This document shows positions 15,252 through 23,316 of a DNA stretch of 36,315 nt, one piece after another. Position numbers and translations under genes: made by a program. Each line of letters starts with the position of its first letter. The stretch's first letter is position 1. Location: contig SKYV01000035.1 of the NCBI GenBank assembly GCA_007127745.1, positions 1 through 36,315 of the forward strand. Reading direction: 5' to 3'. Below the pieces are notes generated by a model, which had not been told where the DNA came from, ran no database searches, and saw only the letters and a program-made list of their open reading frames with translations. This stretch comes from Balneolaceae bacterium (GTDB lineage Bacteria; Bacteroidota; Rhodothermia; Balneolales; Balneolaceae).

Positions 15252-15575
15252 TCACATTTCAGCCAATAAACGTTGTTCACGTTCTGCCTTGGAATCTGAC
15301 GGGCCCAACCAATACCCCTTCAAACCCCAATCAGCAGAATGATGTTTTCTGTTATCGTTGACTCCTGAAGTTTCCCCCGAACACTGCTGACAGTTAGCCG
15401 GGTTGATTTCTTCAGGAGCCATGATAACATCACTTGCTTTCACTTGTACTTGCATTACCTCAGAATTACTGAAGCCGAAGCCACCACGATTCTGATTAAC
15501 AGCCAGAAAAATCATAAAGACAAACACTGTGATGATAGCGAGTATCATCAGATATGTTGAATTCAATGTTTTCAT
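15252..15575 (-). CDS. small membrane-anchored protein with a CxxC motif
   Basis: A 107-residue protein with one N-terminal membrane helix (about residues 7-24), then a polar exported part. A Cys-x-x-Cys pair lies in ANCQQCSGE near residue 65, and the C-terminal part has GLKGYWLGPSD followed by a charged helix. No known family was recognised. The start at 15575 was preferred to an in-frame ATG 15 codons upstream because GGAG lies seven bases before it, a rare clear ribosome binding site for this window. It lies downstream of the hybrid regulator gene on the same strand, separated by a palindromic element, and may be controlled from there. Confidence 0.65.
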   Translation of the reverse strand: MKTLNSTYLMILAIITVFVFMIFLAVNQNRGGFGFSNSEVMQVQVKASDVIMAPEEINPANCQQCSGETSGVNDNRKHHSADWGLKGYWLGPSDSKAEREQRLLAEM

Positions 15576-15650
15576 GACTGCTCCGTGGTTGCAAAGTTGA
15601 ATGATAACTTCTGCGACCAAACTACTTTTTTCCCGGAGAAATGCGTTATG

Positions 15651-15729
15651 CCTGTGTTACATGATGTTGTCGATATGTTACATTTTGCCTTTTATCGGGC
15701 TTAAAAGGCGATTTTTTATGTAACACAGG
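15651..15729. repeat. nested inverted-repeat element
   Basis: The outer arms are CCTGTGTTACAT (15651-15662) and a perfect reverse complement (15718-15729). Inside lies a second perfect 8-bp stem (GCCTTTTA 15687-15694, TAAAAGGC 15702-15709) with a 7-base loop, followed on the plus strand by GATTTTTT. A third TGTTACAT occurs at 15676-15683 in direct orientation. The inner hairpin looks like a plus-strand terminator, yet no plus gene precedes it closely. It lies between the hybrid regulator stop and the small CxxC protein start, where regulator binding or a structured leader are both possible. Confidence 0.6.
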
Positions 15730-15780
15730 AGGAGATAACCAGTCAGGAACTCACTCCGTTCGTATGTTCTCAGGTGGGGA

Positions 15781-18700
15781 TTAATTATTTGTTGTAATAA
15801 ACTCGGTGGGAGTTTTATCGAAATTACTGCGGAAGGATTTTGAAAATTGGGCTACACTCCTGAACCCGGTTGAATAGGCAACCTCGCTGACGGTTCCCAC
15901 CTGCTGTTGAAGCAGCTCTGCACCGCGCTCCAGCCGCATCCGCTTGATGAGCGAGCTCGGAGTTTCACCTGTCAGCTCTTTCAGTCGGCGAAAGAGGTGA
16001 GTTCGGCTCTGAAACATTTTTTCGGCGAGCTCTTCAACCGAAAAATTTTCATCATGCATATTCTGCTGTATGATCTGCCGCACCTGTTCCAGATACTGTT
16101 CATCCGCCGAATCCACCTCAACGGCATCGGGGTGCAGTTCTGTTTTCTCTTTGGAAGTGTGCCCGCCTTGACGTTTATAATATTTTTGTAGGCGCATCTG
16201 TCGATCAATCAAGTTGCTGACACGCAAAGTAACCTCTTCCATGCTGAACGGTTTTGTCAGGTAATCATCAGCACCGATGCCAAGCCCCTCCAGTTTGTCT
16301 TCGGCTTCAGCCCGGGCAGTCAGCAGGATAATTGGCAAAAAGTCGGTTTCCGGGTCGGAACGCAGATTTTTCAGCAGTTCAAATCCATCACCGTCCGGCA
16401 TCATTACGTCGGAGATGATAATATCAGGAGGCAGTTGTTTAATTTTTTCAAGTGCCTGATTACCCGTAGCCGCCATCCGTACGTTGTAATCTTCTGAAAA
16501 ATGCTCTCGTAAATAGTTACGGATATCCCTGTTGTCATCCACAATCAAAAGAGTTTTTCGGTCATCGTTTTCCGTATCCGAATCATCCTGATCCATCTCA
16601 ACATTTTTGTCGGGCAGTAATTCCTCTTCTAATCCGGGTTCCTGATCAGGTAGCGGCAGGACTGTAGCGGTTGCTGAATCAGAGTCAGCCAGGGGCAGCC
16701 GCACTTCAAATAATGTTCCTTTCCCGGGCTCGCTCTCAACACGAATCCGGCCGCCGTGCTGCTCTGTAATCTCTTTCACCAGAGCAAGGCCAATGCCGGT
16801 ACCCGGCTGCAATTCCGACTTTTCAGCCTGATAAAAACGGTCGAACAGCCGCGGGAGATGATCCGGATCAATCCCCTGTCCGGTATCTTCCACGATAACA
16901 ACCGCAGTATCATGTTCTTTTTTAAGTGAAATAGTTACTAAGCCACCTTCGGGAGTGAATTTAAAAGCGTTTGAGAGCAGGTTTGAGATTACTTTTTCAA
17001 ACTGTTCGGGATCAAACGGGGCGATAATCTCTTCATCGGGAATCTGAATGTTGAAAGTAATTTTGTAACGCTCGGAAGCTCCCACAAACCGGGAAGCAAG
17101 ATATCGGAGGTACCGGTTAAGTTGTGCCGTTTCGGGTTTCAGTTTAAACAGGTTGGCTTCAAAGCGGGCGAGATCCAGCAATTGGGTTACCAGGCGCATC
17201 AGCCGTTTTGCGTTTCGGGTTGCCAGTTCTACCTGTGCTTTTCCCTCTTTGGTGAGTACTCCGTATTTGGGCTGAGACAGATTTTCGAGCGGGGCAATGG
17301 TTAACGTGAGCGGCGTGCGAAATTCATGGCTGATATTGGCAAAAAACCGGCTCTTTTCAGCATCGAGCTGCTTGAGTTTTTCGGCCTGGGCTTCGGTGAT
17401 TTTTTTCTCCTTTTGCAGCTCTTTCGTGCGTTCATTTACTATCGTTTCGAGCTCAGCTTCGCGCTTTCTCATTTTGCGGCTACGGTAGCGGTCAATTCCG
17501 TAGATAAATCCGGCTCCGATAATCAGATAAAATGAAAACGCCCACCACGTGAGCCACCACGGAGGCAAAATGGAGAAGGAGTATTCACCCACTGAGCTGA
17601 TGCGGCCATAGGTGTTTTGGGCACGAACCTGCATGGTGAAATTGCCGTGCGGCAGGTTGGTATAATCCCTGAAAGTTTCTGATGACCAGGCCGACCACTC
17701 ATCATCAAAACCGGAAAGTTTGACCTGAAACTCTGTGTTTTGGACATCCTCAAAAAAATTGGTGCCAAATCTGAATCGCAGGTCGTTCTGTTGATAAGCG
17801 AGAGTGGCAGGGTTGAGCCCATTCCCGGGATTTCCTCCAAAAAGCAATTCGTCGCCCGTGGTAACAGTGCGGACAAATGCATCAAAATCTATTCCGTCGG
17901 GATAGCCAGAGCGACTGTTGAACCGGATCAGGCCGTTTTGAATTCCGAACCACACAATTCCGTCCTCTTCAGGATAAATCATTTGAGTGCTTGTATCGGG
18001 AATTCGCCCGAGTGCACCCTGATAGAGTGAATCGGGTGGATTGTTCAGGTTTTCCACAAATCCGTTTCCCAAGCCAGTGGCCACCCAATAGCGGCCATCG
18101 TCTGCTTCAGCCAGACGCGCAAAACTTATGGTACTCACTTCATCATCTGCCAGGGTGGCTAAATCAGGTGTGAACGGATTATCGGGATTCCAGGGATCGC
18201 GTGGTTTGTAAATTCCGGTATTGGTCAAGAATACAGCTTCCCCGTCAATTGTAAATACCTGAATGCTCACACTGTTGAAGTGTTCATCGATGTCAAAACG
18301 ATCTATCCGGGGATCTTCGTTATCCATGCCGTCCATTTCAACCCGGATCAACCCCTGGAAATCAGTACCGATCCAGATCACTCCATGCTTATCCTGAATT
18401 ACACCAAAAGCCTGTTCGGTGATGCCATCAACTTCGGTCAGTTTAATCCACTCTCCATTCCGGAATGTAACAAGTGCCAATCCGTCGATGTGGCCTAAAA
18501 GGATGATGTCTGGGTCATAATCAGATCGCGCAACGGAAATTGCCTCGAAATCAGGTATCACCGGTGTTGCAGATTGTGGGGTAACCTGCAGCAGGCCCGA
18601 GCTGGAGGTTAACAGCAGTCCGTTTTCAGTTAAGAGAAATCGTTGGTGATTGTTGGTGGTTCCCGGAATATTTGTGAAGCGGGCCGGATCTGATTGCGAT

Positions 18701-19791
18701 GCAGATTCCTGCATGTAATATATGGTGGACGAAGAAGAAATGAAGAGTGTTCCGTTGTACCGTTCAATGCCTTGTATTGCAGAAGGTACGCCGAGGTGGC
18801 GGTCGAAATACGTGAGCGGACTGGAAATTTCAATTCGTGCCAGCCCGTTTGTGGTAGAAATCCAGAGATTGTTGAAACGGTCTGTGAATACGTTTGTAAC
18901 CTGGTTGGTAGGAAGTTTTACCTGATCGTCAAATCTGCGAAGGATATTCCCCTGGTAATCTGATAGAATAACGCCGCCACGGATTGTGGCATGGGCATAA
19001 CCCAAACCATCAATTTCTGTTGAATGATAAACACTCAACTCCTCCAGAACCGGGGCAACTTCGGTTTCAAGCGGTTCGAATCTGTTGCCGTTGTATGTAA
19101 AAGTGCCTTCGCGGGTTACAATAAAAATTGAGCCGTCGGGCTGCCGGTTCATATACCAAATGGCGAGATTTTCAAAGAGTTCTCCACCGGAAATGCGTTC
19201 AAAACCGCTACCGTTAAATCGTTTCAGCCCGATGTTCAGATCTACCGAATAGACCTCATCATCCACCGTATGGATCCGTTCAAATCTCTCCTCCGGTTCA
19301 AAGATGTGGAGAGAGTCTTGCCGGTCGAGGTGAAAAATGGCTGATCGGGTTCGGAAAAAGACACCATCAGAAGTGGTTACTGTTTCCCATACATCTTCAA
19401 AGCCCCTGTGTCCTTCGGGTACTCTCGGCAACATCGATTCGAAGACAGAATTTCCAAGAGAGTCGGCCCGAATTTCACCAAAATCGTCAACCGATCCCAC
19501 AAATATTCGGTTATCGACACCCAGAGCAAGAGAAAGGGCTACCTGGCCGCCTGCAACTTCAATCATTTTCCACTCCACGCCGTCATATTCCAGCAGGCCG
19601 TTGCCGTTGCCGATGTACATCAATCCGTTTTCATCCTCAAGAAGTGCCCAGTTCTGGTTATGGGCGTTATACTCGGACGCCAAAAACTGCTGATAAAAAA
19701 AACTTCCCGCTTCCGGATGGATTTGAGCCCGGCAAAGGGTGACAGAAATCACCAAAAACATTAATAATGTTAAAAATGCGCGGCAGATCAT
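15781..19791 (-). CDS. hybrid two-component system sensor kinase/AraC-type regulator (HTCS)
   Basis: A 1336-residue one-protein signalling system of the Bacteroidota HTCS type. Order of parts: signal peptide (1-22); periplasmic beta-propeller sensor built of Reg_prop-like repeats such as NLWISTTNGLARI and GVIWIGTDFQGLIRV (to about 640); Y_Y_Y domain (about 660-735); membrane helix (about 742-764); coiled coil; kinase domain with His822 in NISHEFRTPLT; ATPase domain with DTGQGIDPDHL and GTGIGLALVKEI; receiver with Asp1128 in ISDVMMPDGDGF; and an AraC-type HTH domain over the last 110 residues (VAYSTGFRSVAQFSKSFR). All key residues seem intact. HTCS proteins usually sense glycans and control adjacent uptake loci; none is present here, so its targets are unknown. 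Confidence 0.96.
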   Translation of the reverse strand: MICRAFLTLLMFLVISVTLCRAQIHPEAGSFFYQQFLASEYNAHNQNWALLEDENGLMYIGNGNGLLEYDGVEWKMIEVAGGQVALSLALGVDNRIFVGSVDDFGEIRADSLGNSVFESMLPRVPEGHRGFEDVWETVTTSDGVFFRTRSAIFHLDRQDSLHIFEPEERFERIHTVDDEVYSVDLNIGLKRFNGSGFERISGGELFENLAIWYMNRQPDGSIFIVTREGTFTYNGNRFEPLETEVAPVLEELSVYHSTEIDGLGYAHATIRGGVILSDYQGNILRRFDDQVKLPTNQVTNVFTDRFNNLWISTTNGLARIEISSPLTYFDRHLGVPSAIQGIERYNGTLFISSSSTIYYMQESASQSDPARFTNIPGTTNNHQRFLLTENGLLLTSSSGLLQVTPQSATPVIPDFEAISVARSDYDPDIILLGHIDGLALVTFRNGEWIKLTEVDGITEQAFGVIQDKHGVIWIGTDFQGLIRVEMDGMDNEDPRIDRFDIDEHFNSVSIQVFTIDGEAVFLTNTGIYKPRDPWNPDNPFTPDLATLADDEVSTISFARLAEADDGRYWVATGLGNGFVENLNNPPDSLYQGALGRIPDTSTQMIYPEEDGIVWFGIQNGLIRFNSRSGYPDGIDFDAFVRTVTTGDELLFGGNPGNGLNPATLAYQQNDLRFRFGTNFFEDVQNTEFQVKLSGFDDEWSAWSSETFRDYTNLPHGNFTMQVRAQNTYGRISSVGEYSFSILPPWWLTWWAFSFYLIIGAGFIYGIDRYRSRKMRKREAELETIVNERTKELQKEKKITEAQAEKLKQLDAEKSRFFANISHEFRTPLTLTIAPLENLSQPKYGVLTKEGKAQVELATRNAKRLMRLVTQLLDLARFEANLFKLKPETAQLNRYLRYLASRFVGASERYKITFNIQIPDEEIIAPFDPEQFEKVISNLLSNAFKFTPEGGLVTISLKKEHDTAVVIVEDTGQGIDPDHLPRLFDRFYQAEKSELQPGTGIGLALVKEITEQHGGRIRVESEPGKGTLFEVRLPLADSDSATATVLPLPDQEPGLEEELLPDKNVEMDQDDSDTENDDRKTLLIVDDNRDIRNYLREHFSEDYNVRMAATGNQALEKIKQLPPDIIISDVMMPDGDGFELLKNLRSDPETDFLPIILLTARAEAEDKLEGLGIGADDYLTKPFSMEEVTLRVSNLIDRQMRLQKYYKRQGGHTSKEKTELHPDAVEVDSADEQYLEQVRQIIQQNMHDENFSVEELAEKMFQSRTHLFRRLKELTGETPSSLIKRMRLERGAELLQQQVGTVSEVAYSTGFRSVAQFSKSFRSNFDKTPTEFITTNN

Positions 19792-19923
19792 TCCAATACC
19801 AGAGTGTTAGGCTGAAGAAATAGTTGATTTTACAGTGCTTTGATGCATTCCGGGGATAAAATTCAACCGGAAAAGAATGTACATTTTAATGATGAATCGG
19901 GTAATACTCAACTATAGGTTTTT

Positions 19924-19944
19924 AAAAAAATACCTCTCGGGAGG
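19924..19944 (-). terminator. weak terminator-like hairpin
   Basis: On the minus strand, CCTC-CCGA-GAGG forms a 4-bp stem followed by TATTTTTTT. The stem is short, but the T run and the position downstream of the GIY-YIG gene fit a terminator. Confidence 0.3.
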
Positions 19945-20052
19945 GAACCGATTCATGCATGTTTAGCGCAGGGATCAGAGGTGTGTTTGACGTGCGTTGA
20001 TTTGAGTTAAAAATTTAATACAAGGCTGTTCATTCGTACATAAAACACCCCT

Positions 20053-20086
20053 GAAGATTGATCCGTCAGCTGACGAATCAATCTTC
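20053..20086. repeat. 34-base near-perfect palindrome
   Basis: The centre is the perfect palindrome CGTCAGCTGACG (20064-20075); the arms GAAGATTGAT and ATCAATCTTC pair fully, with a single mismatched pair (C at 20063, A at 20076). It lies 54 bases past the GIY-YIG stop codon. No T run follows on either strand, so it does not look like a simple terminator. It resembles an intergenic repeat unit or the binding site of a dimeric protein. Confidence 0.65.
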
Positions 20087-20139
20087 TATCCCCTCTCCCC
20101 GAGGCGGTTGGGACAATCCAGAGGAGATTGGAATGGCTC

Positions 20140-20451
20140 TTATACTGAAATAGGTTGACACAAATTTTGGACAACCGATGAAAAATAGACACAAAAAACC
20201 TCAATCATTTTTAATAACCAGTTTTTTGCTCGAGAAGGATTTTTCATTTTCTTGAGTTTGTTTTCAATTTTCATGGCTTCAGAACGGGAATTACACTTCA
20301 AATATCCAATCAGTTTCCAGGGTCCTTTCCCTTTAGTATGCGGACTCTGTCCGGTACTATGTTCATTCAGTCGATATTTGAGATCATTGGTATGCCCGTA
20401 ATAATGCCTTCCGGTGGAAATGGATTTTAGCATGTAAACAAAATAATTCAT
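20140..20451 (-). CDS. GIY-YIG domain nuclease-like protein
   Basis: A 103-residue single-domain protein of the small GIY-YIG family (UvrC-N-like, YhbQ-type). The GIY equivalent is FVYML (residues 4-8) and the YIG equivalent is YYGHT (17-21); the conserved arginine lies in LKYRLNEH (24-31), and SRSEAMKIENKLKKMK (55-70) carries the metal-binding glutamate. The core should cleave DNA, but the biological role of these small proteins is not settled. The last 20 residues are unlike the family and may be read-through into non-gene sequence. It lies between a tRNA gene and a 34-base palindrome, a context that could reflect past mobility. Confidence 0.85.
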   Translation of the reverse strand: MNYFVYMLKSISTGRHYYGHTNDLKYRLNEHSTGQSPHTKGKGPWKLIGYLKCNSRSEAMKIENKLKKMKNPSRAKNWLLKMIEVFCVYFSSVVQNLCQPISV

Positions 20452-20484
20452 GCTTTATCTCTTGATTGTTGGAAAAGAAAGAAA

Positions 20485-20559
<75 letters not shown>

Positions 20560-20574
20560 AATTTTTCAGAACTC

Positions 20575-20605
20575 CAAAATTAGAGTTATTTCATTCAAAT
20601 AACAA
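20575..20605 (-). promoter_or_regulatory. promoter of tRNA-Pro
   Basis: On the minus strand TAATTTTG (20575-20582) is a full match to the -7 consensus TAnnTTTG, with TTG (20603-20605) 20 bases upstream. It would start transcription a few bases before the tRNA 5' end at 20559. Confidence 0.55.
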
Positions 20606-20664
20606 TGGCTATTTCAGTAGAGGGAACGCTTCAAAATGGGTGATCTTTTCTCATCCTTTGTTTC

Positions 20665-20695
20665 TTTGTTTAGTTAGTTGTGTGTGTTAATTTTA
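20665..20695 (+). promoter_or_regulatory. promoter of the lipoprotein gene
   Basis: TTTG (20665-20668), a 19-base spacer, then TAATTTTA (20688-20695), a seven-of-eight match to the Bacteroidota pattern TTTG-N19-TAnnTTTG. It lies about 55 bases before the lipoprotein ATG at 20751. Confidence 0.5.
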
Positions 20696-20750
20696 TCATT
20701 CTGTTCATTCCTCCGGTTGGTCTGAAATTTTTAATTCGATTTTGAACAAT

Positions 20751-21500
20751 ATGAAAATCCATTCAGTTCTGTTATCCATTTTAGTAGCCGTTTTTCTGTT
20801 TTCCTGTTCCGATTCTGTCGACTCCGAGCCGGATAACGGCAATGACAACGACACACAACCTCCCGCTGCCGAATCCGAACTGCTCTATTTTTGGTATTTT
20901 GATGTAACCCTCCCCAACGATACGGAACTGGAAACAATAGACGCTACTTACTCTGCCGATATTGGTACAGCCTTTATTGAATACAGATCAGCACTGTCCG
21001 GTTATCCCGATACCGGCAGGGATGCATCCATGGAACGAAGAAACCGGCCAACGGCACTCAACTACCGCCCGTCAGGAAATCAAAATTTACCCTATGAAGA
21101 AATTGCAGACAGCATGCGGGCCATTCAGGTGCGCGACCCGTTTCTTGGCAATGCCGGGCAGAACACCCTGATTCTGCATCTCGCAACGACAGGTTACGAA
21201 GATGTGGTTTTAACCTTTGCCGCCATGGATGAACATGCTGCCAATGGCCTGCGGATTGATTATTCGATTGTGGATGATGAAGAGTGGATTACAACAGGGC
21301 TACCCCCTGACGATACCGAACTGAACCTGATTACCGATGAATATCTGCTATATGAACTGAATTTTTCCGCAGTAGAAGCCGCTGCTAATAATGAGAATTT
21401 TAAAATCAGGATACGGTTTGACGTGGATGACGGCACCGCTAACGAAGATAACCGGGTTACATTCAATAATTTCTCCCTGGATGCTGTTCCGATTGATTAA
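20751..21500 (+). CDS. exported lipoprotein of unknown function
   Basis: A 249-residue protein with a lipoprotein signal (hydrophobic residues 5-16, then FSC at the expected cleavage site), followed by an acidic, low-complexity linker rich in Asp, Asn and Pro. The mature domain is beta-rich; its end, FKIRIRFDVDDGTANEDNR then FNNFSLDAV, resembles jelly-roll-like exported proteins of Bacteroidota that carry a FKxRIRFD...N..FDN pattern. This suggests a surface or binding domain but not a specific job. The ATG at 20751 gives a proper signal peptide; a TTG nine bases earlier is unlikely. It is preceded by a good promoter and has no operon partner. Confidence 0.8.
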   Translation: MKIHSVLLSILVAVFLFSCSDSVDSEPDNGNDNDTQPPAAESELLYFWYFDVTLPNDTELETIDATYSADIGTAFIEYRSALSGYPDTGRDASMERRNRPTALNYRPSGNQNLPYEEIADSMRAIQVRDPFLGNAGQNTLILHLATTGYEDVVLTFAAMDEHAANGLRIDYSIVDDEEWITTGLPPDDTELNLITDEYLLYELNFSAVEAAANNENFKIRIRFDVDDGTANEDNRVTFNNFSLDAVPID

Positions 21501-21650
21501 AGGATTGATCGTTGGCCATATCCTCTGCCAGACAGATCAACAAAACATTTGATCAGCGGTAAGAGTCGATCAACTATTCTGCAAAGTGAGACAAAAAAAA
21601 TTTATACTGCTATTAAACAACGCTGACAGGTTGTGGATGTAAAAAACTGT

Positions 21651-21953
21651 TCAGGGAGTTTCTTTTGATTTATAATGCTTCCAGAGTTTTACCAATCCTG
21701 CAATCAATAAAATGATATAGTAATAATAGGCTGCCATCATAAACAGGCCAAAAATTGCCATTGTCAGCAAGTTGCCATCAATCCATCCGGATTGTATCAG
21801 CAGGAACTGGAGCCCGAGAAGAATAGCCGGGCCAATGATGAGAACCGCCCATTTTTCTTTGCCTGCGGTCATTCCGGCTAAAATTACAATGATTACAACT
21901 CCCAAAACCGGAAAAAATATTTCAAGCAGCACAAGAAACGAATCTAAATCCAT
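21651..21953 (-). CDS. small membrane protein with three predicted helices
   Basis: A 100-residue, highly hydrophobic protein with three predicted membrane helices (about 8-28, 34-53 and 63-88), an acidic first few residues and a basic C-terminal tail (LWKHYKSKETP). The last helix contains a run of four tyrosines (AAYYYYII). No family was recognised. It is a single gene, transcribed away from yajQ. The shared 83-base region between the two starts should hold both promoters. Confidence 0.6.
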   Translation of the reverse strand: MDLDSFLVLLEIFFPVLGVVIIVILAGMTAGKEKWAVLIIGPAILLGLQFLLIQSGWIDGNLLTMAIFGLFMMAAYYYYIILLIAGLVKLWKHYKSKETP

Positions 21954-22036
21954 TTGATCGAGAATGTTGAGGAAACTTTCGGTTCAATATCGTTATCTTT
22001 TTCAAAACCGAAAAATTAATCAAAAAACCGGGATCA

Positions 22037-22525
22037 ATGGCTTCGTTCGATATTGTTAATGAAATAAATGCACAGGAATTGGATAACGCTGTGAATAACA
22101 CCCTTAAGGAAGTGTCAAGCCGCTACGATTTTAAAGGCCTGCACACCGAAGTTACTTTCGATAAAAAAGAAAATCGTATCAGTATTGTGGCTGCCGAAAG
22201 TATGAAGTTGAAAGCAGTGAAAGAGATGCTTTTAAAGCACTTCATCAAACGCGGGCTGGAACCAAAAGTTTTGGATTATGGCCCCGAAGAGGGTACCAGC
22301 CATGGCCATGTTAAAACCAGTGCGACGATTAAAGAGGGAATTGACCGCGAAACCGCCAAAAAAATTGTGAAAGAGATTAAAGCCATGAAGCTAAAAGTGC
22401 AACCAGCCATTCAGGATAATCAGGTGCGGGTTTCCGGCAAAAAGATTGATGATCTACAGGCGGTAATCAAACAGGTAAAAGGCAAAGATTTCGGTATTCC
22501 TCTGCAGTTTGTGAATCTGAAATAG
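22037..22525 (+). CDS. yajQ: YajQ family nucleotide-binding protein
   Basis: A 162-residue protein of the YajQ/DUF520 family, full length. The opening ASFDIVNEINAQELDNAVN and the following YDFKG element are diagnostic, as are KEIKAMKLKVQPAIQDNQVRV and the closing DFGIPLQFVNLK. Some family members bind cyclic di-GMP and affect transcription; others bind other nucleotides, so the ligand here is open. It is expected in the cytoplasm. The gene stands alone and converges on the TPR gene with only 27 bases between stops and no clear terminator, so overlapping transcripts are likely. Confidence 0.95.
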   Translation: MASFDIVNEINAQELDNAVNNTLKEVSSRYDFKGLHTEVTFDKKENRISIVAAESMKLKAVKEMLLKHFIKRGLEPKVLDYGPEEGTSHGHVKTSATIKEGIDRETAKKIVKEIKAMKLKVQPAIQDNQVRVSGKKIDDLQAVIKQVKGKDFGIPLQFVNLK

Positions 22526-22552
22526 ACGTTCTGCAGTCTGCCGATCTACACT

Positions 22553-23095
22553 CTACTGATCAAGCAGTTCTTTCACATACTCGTTGTCGGGAGCCATTTT
22601 GTAAGCCTGTTCGTAATAGGTTTTGGCTTTGGCATCGTGGCCGCCTTTCTTCATCAGGTCGCCCATCAAAATCCAGTTTTCCACATCTTTCGGCTCGGTT
22701 CGGATTCTGTCGAGCAGGTAGGTAATTGCCTCCTCACCTTTGCCTGTCATTAGTTTATGCAGCACAAGATTACGGTGAGCCGAGGGTAAATCCTCCAAAG
22801 CAATTGCTTTGTCAAAATCTTCTTTGGCAGGCCCGGTTTGATTTGTGTTCAGATAAGCGTAACCTCTCAAATTATGTAGCCTTGCTGAGTCGGGATCATT
22901 TTCGATGGCATTGTTGAGAGATTTGATGCTTGCTTCCCACTGATTCAGTTTTTGCATCACCTCGGCTTCGAGAGTATAGCCTTCCGGGGCATCAGGTTTT
23001 AGTCTCTGAAGTTCTCTTGCCACATCAAGGCTTCGGTCAAGGTCTTTTTCATGAAGCAGTTCGTAGCCTTCTTTGTGTTTTTCTTCGAAACTCAT
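22553..23095 (-). CDS. TPR-repeat protein
   Basis: A 180-residue cytosolic protein made almost entirely of tetratricopeptide repeats. About five helical pairs are seen, with typical positions such as AEVMQKLNQWEASIKSLNNA, then LRGYAYLNTNQTGPAKEDFD and the last repeat AKTYYEQAYKMAPDN. Such repeats usually serve protein contacts; no partner is indicated. Its start overlaps the stop of the upstream DUF4834-like gene by four bases (ATGA), so the two are translationally coupled. It is the last gene of a run that begins with folate genes. Confidence 0.88.
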   Translation of the reverse strand: MSFEEKHKEGYELLHEKDLDRSLDVARELQRLKPDAPEGYTLEAEVMQKLNQWEASIKSLNNAIENDPDSARLHNLRGYAYLNTNQTGPAKEDFDKAIALEDLPSAHRNLVLHKLMTGKGEEAITYLLDRIRTEPKDVENWILMGDLMKKGGHDAKAKTYYEQAYKMAPDNEYVKELLDQ

Positions 23096-23316
23096 GAGTT
23101 GTCCTCTTTTTTCACTTTTTCAGTTATGTCTTCAAATTCGGCTTCTTCAATTTCGTCCAGTTTTCGCCTGCTGTTGTCTGGCTTTTTTTGTTCGGCACGG
23201 CCGTTCCTGAAATTCCCAAAATGGAACCGGACGGAGGGACGTTTTCTGCGTTTGGGGCCGCGAACCAGGCGAATCACCAGGTAAATAAAAAGTGCTATCA
23301 GTAACCAGCGTATCAT
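23092..23316 (-). CDS. small membrane protein, DUF4834-like
   Basis: A 74-residue protein with a single N-terminal helix (residues 2-18), then a strongly basic stretch (RGPKRRKRP) and an acidic C-terminus (DEIEEAEFEDITEK). The layout of one membrane helix plus a charged tail ending in an acidic E/D-rich motif matches DUF4834-type proteins of Bacteroidota, but the similarity is weak. Start and stop overlap neighbouring genes by four bases on both sides (ATGA), a strong sign that it is a real coupled gene. Function is unknown. Confidence 0.7.
   Translation of the reverse strand: MIRWLLIALFIYLVIRLVRGPKRRKRPSVRFHFGNFRNGRAEQKKPDNSRRKLDEIEEAEFEDITEKVKKEDNS

Larger units (their letters stand above)
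19792..20139. other. intergenic region between the HTCS gene and the GIY-YIG gene
   Basis: These 348 bases include the HTCS upstream region, a weak terminator-like hairpin and a long palindrome (both listed separately). Next to the GIY-YIG stop, GGTTG and CAACC flank a short A/T-rich segment (20150-20174), extending into the gene end. Open frames in the stretch show no family features. Confidence 0.4.

Noticed and set aside
20007-20204. A 65-codon minus-strand frame overlapping the end of the GIY-YIG gene
   Set aside because: It runs through the 34-base palindrome and overlaps a better-supported gene; the peptide shows no family features.
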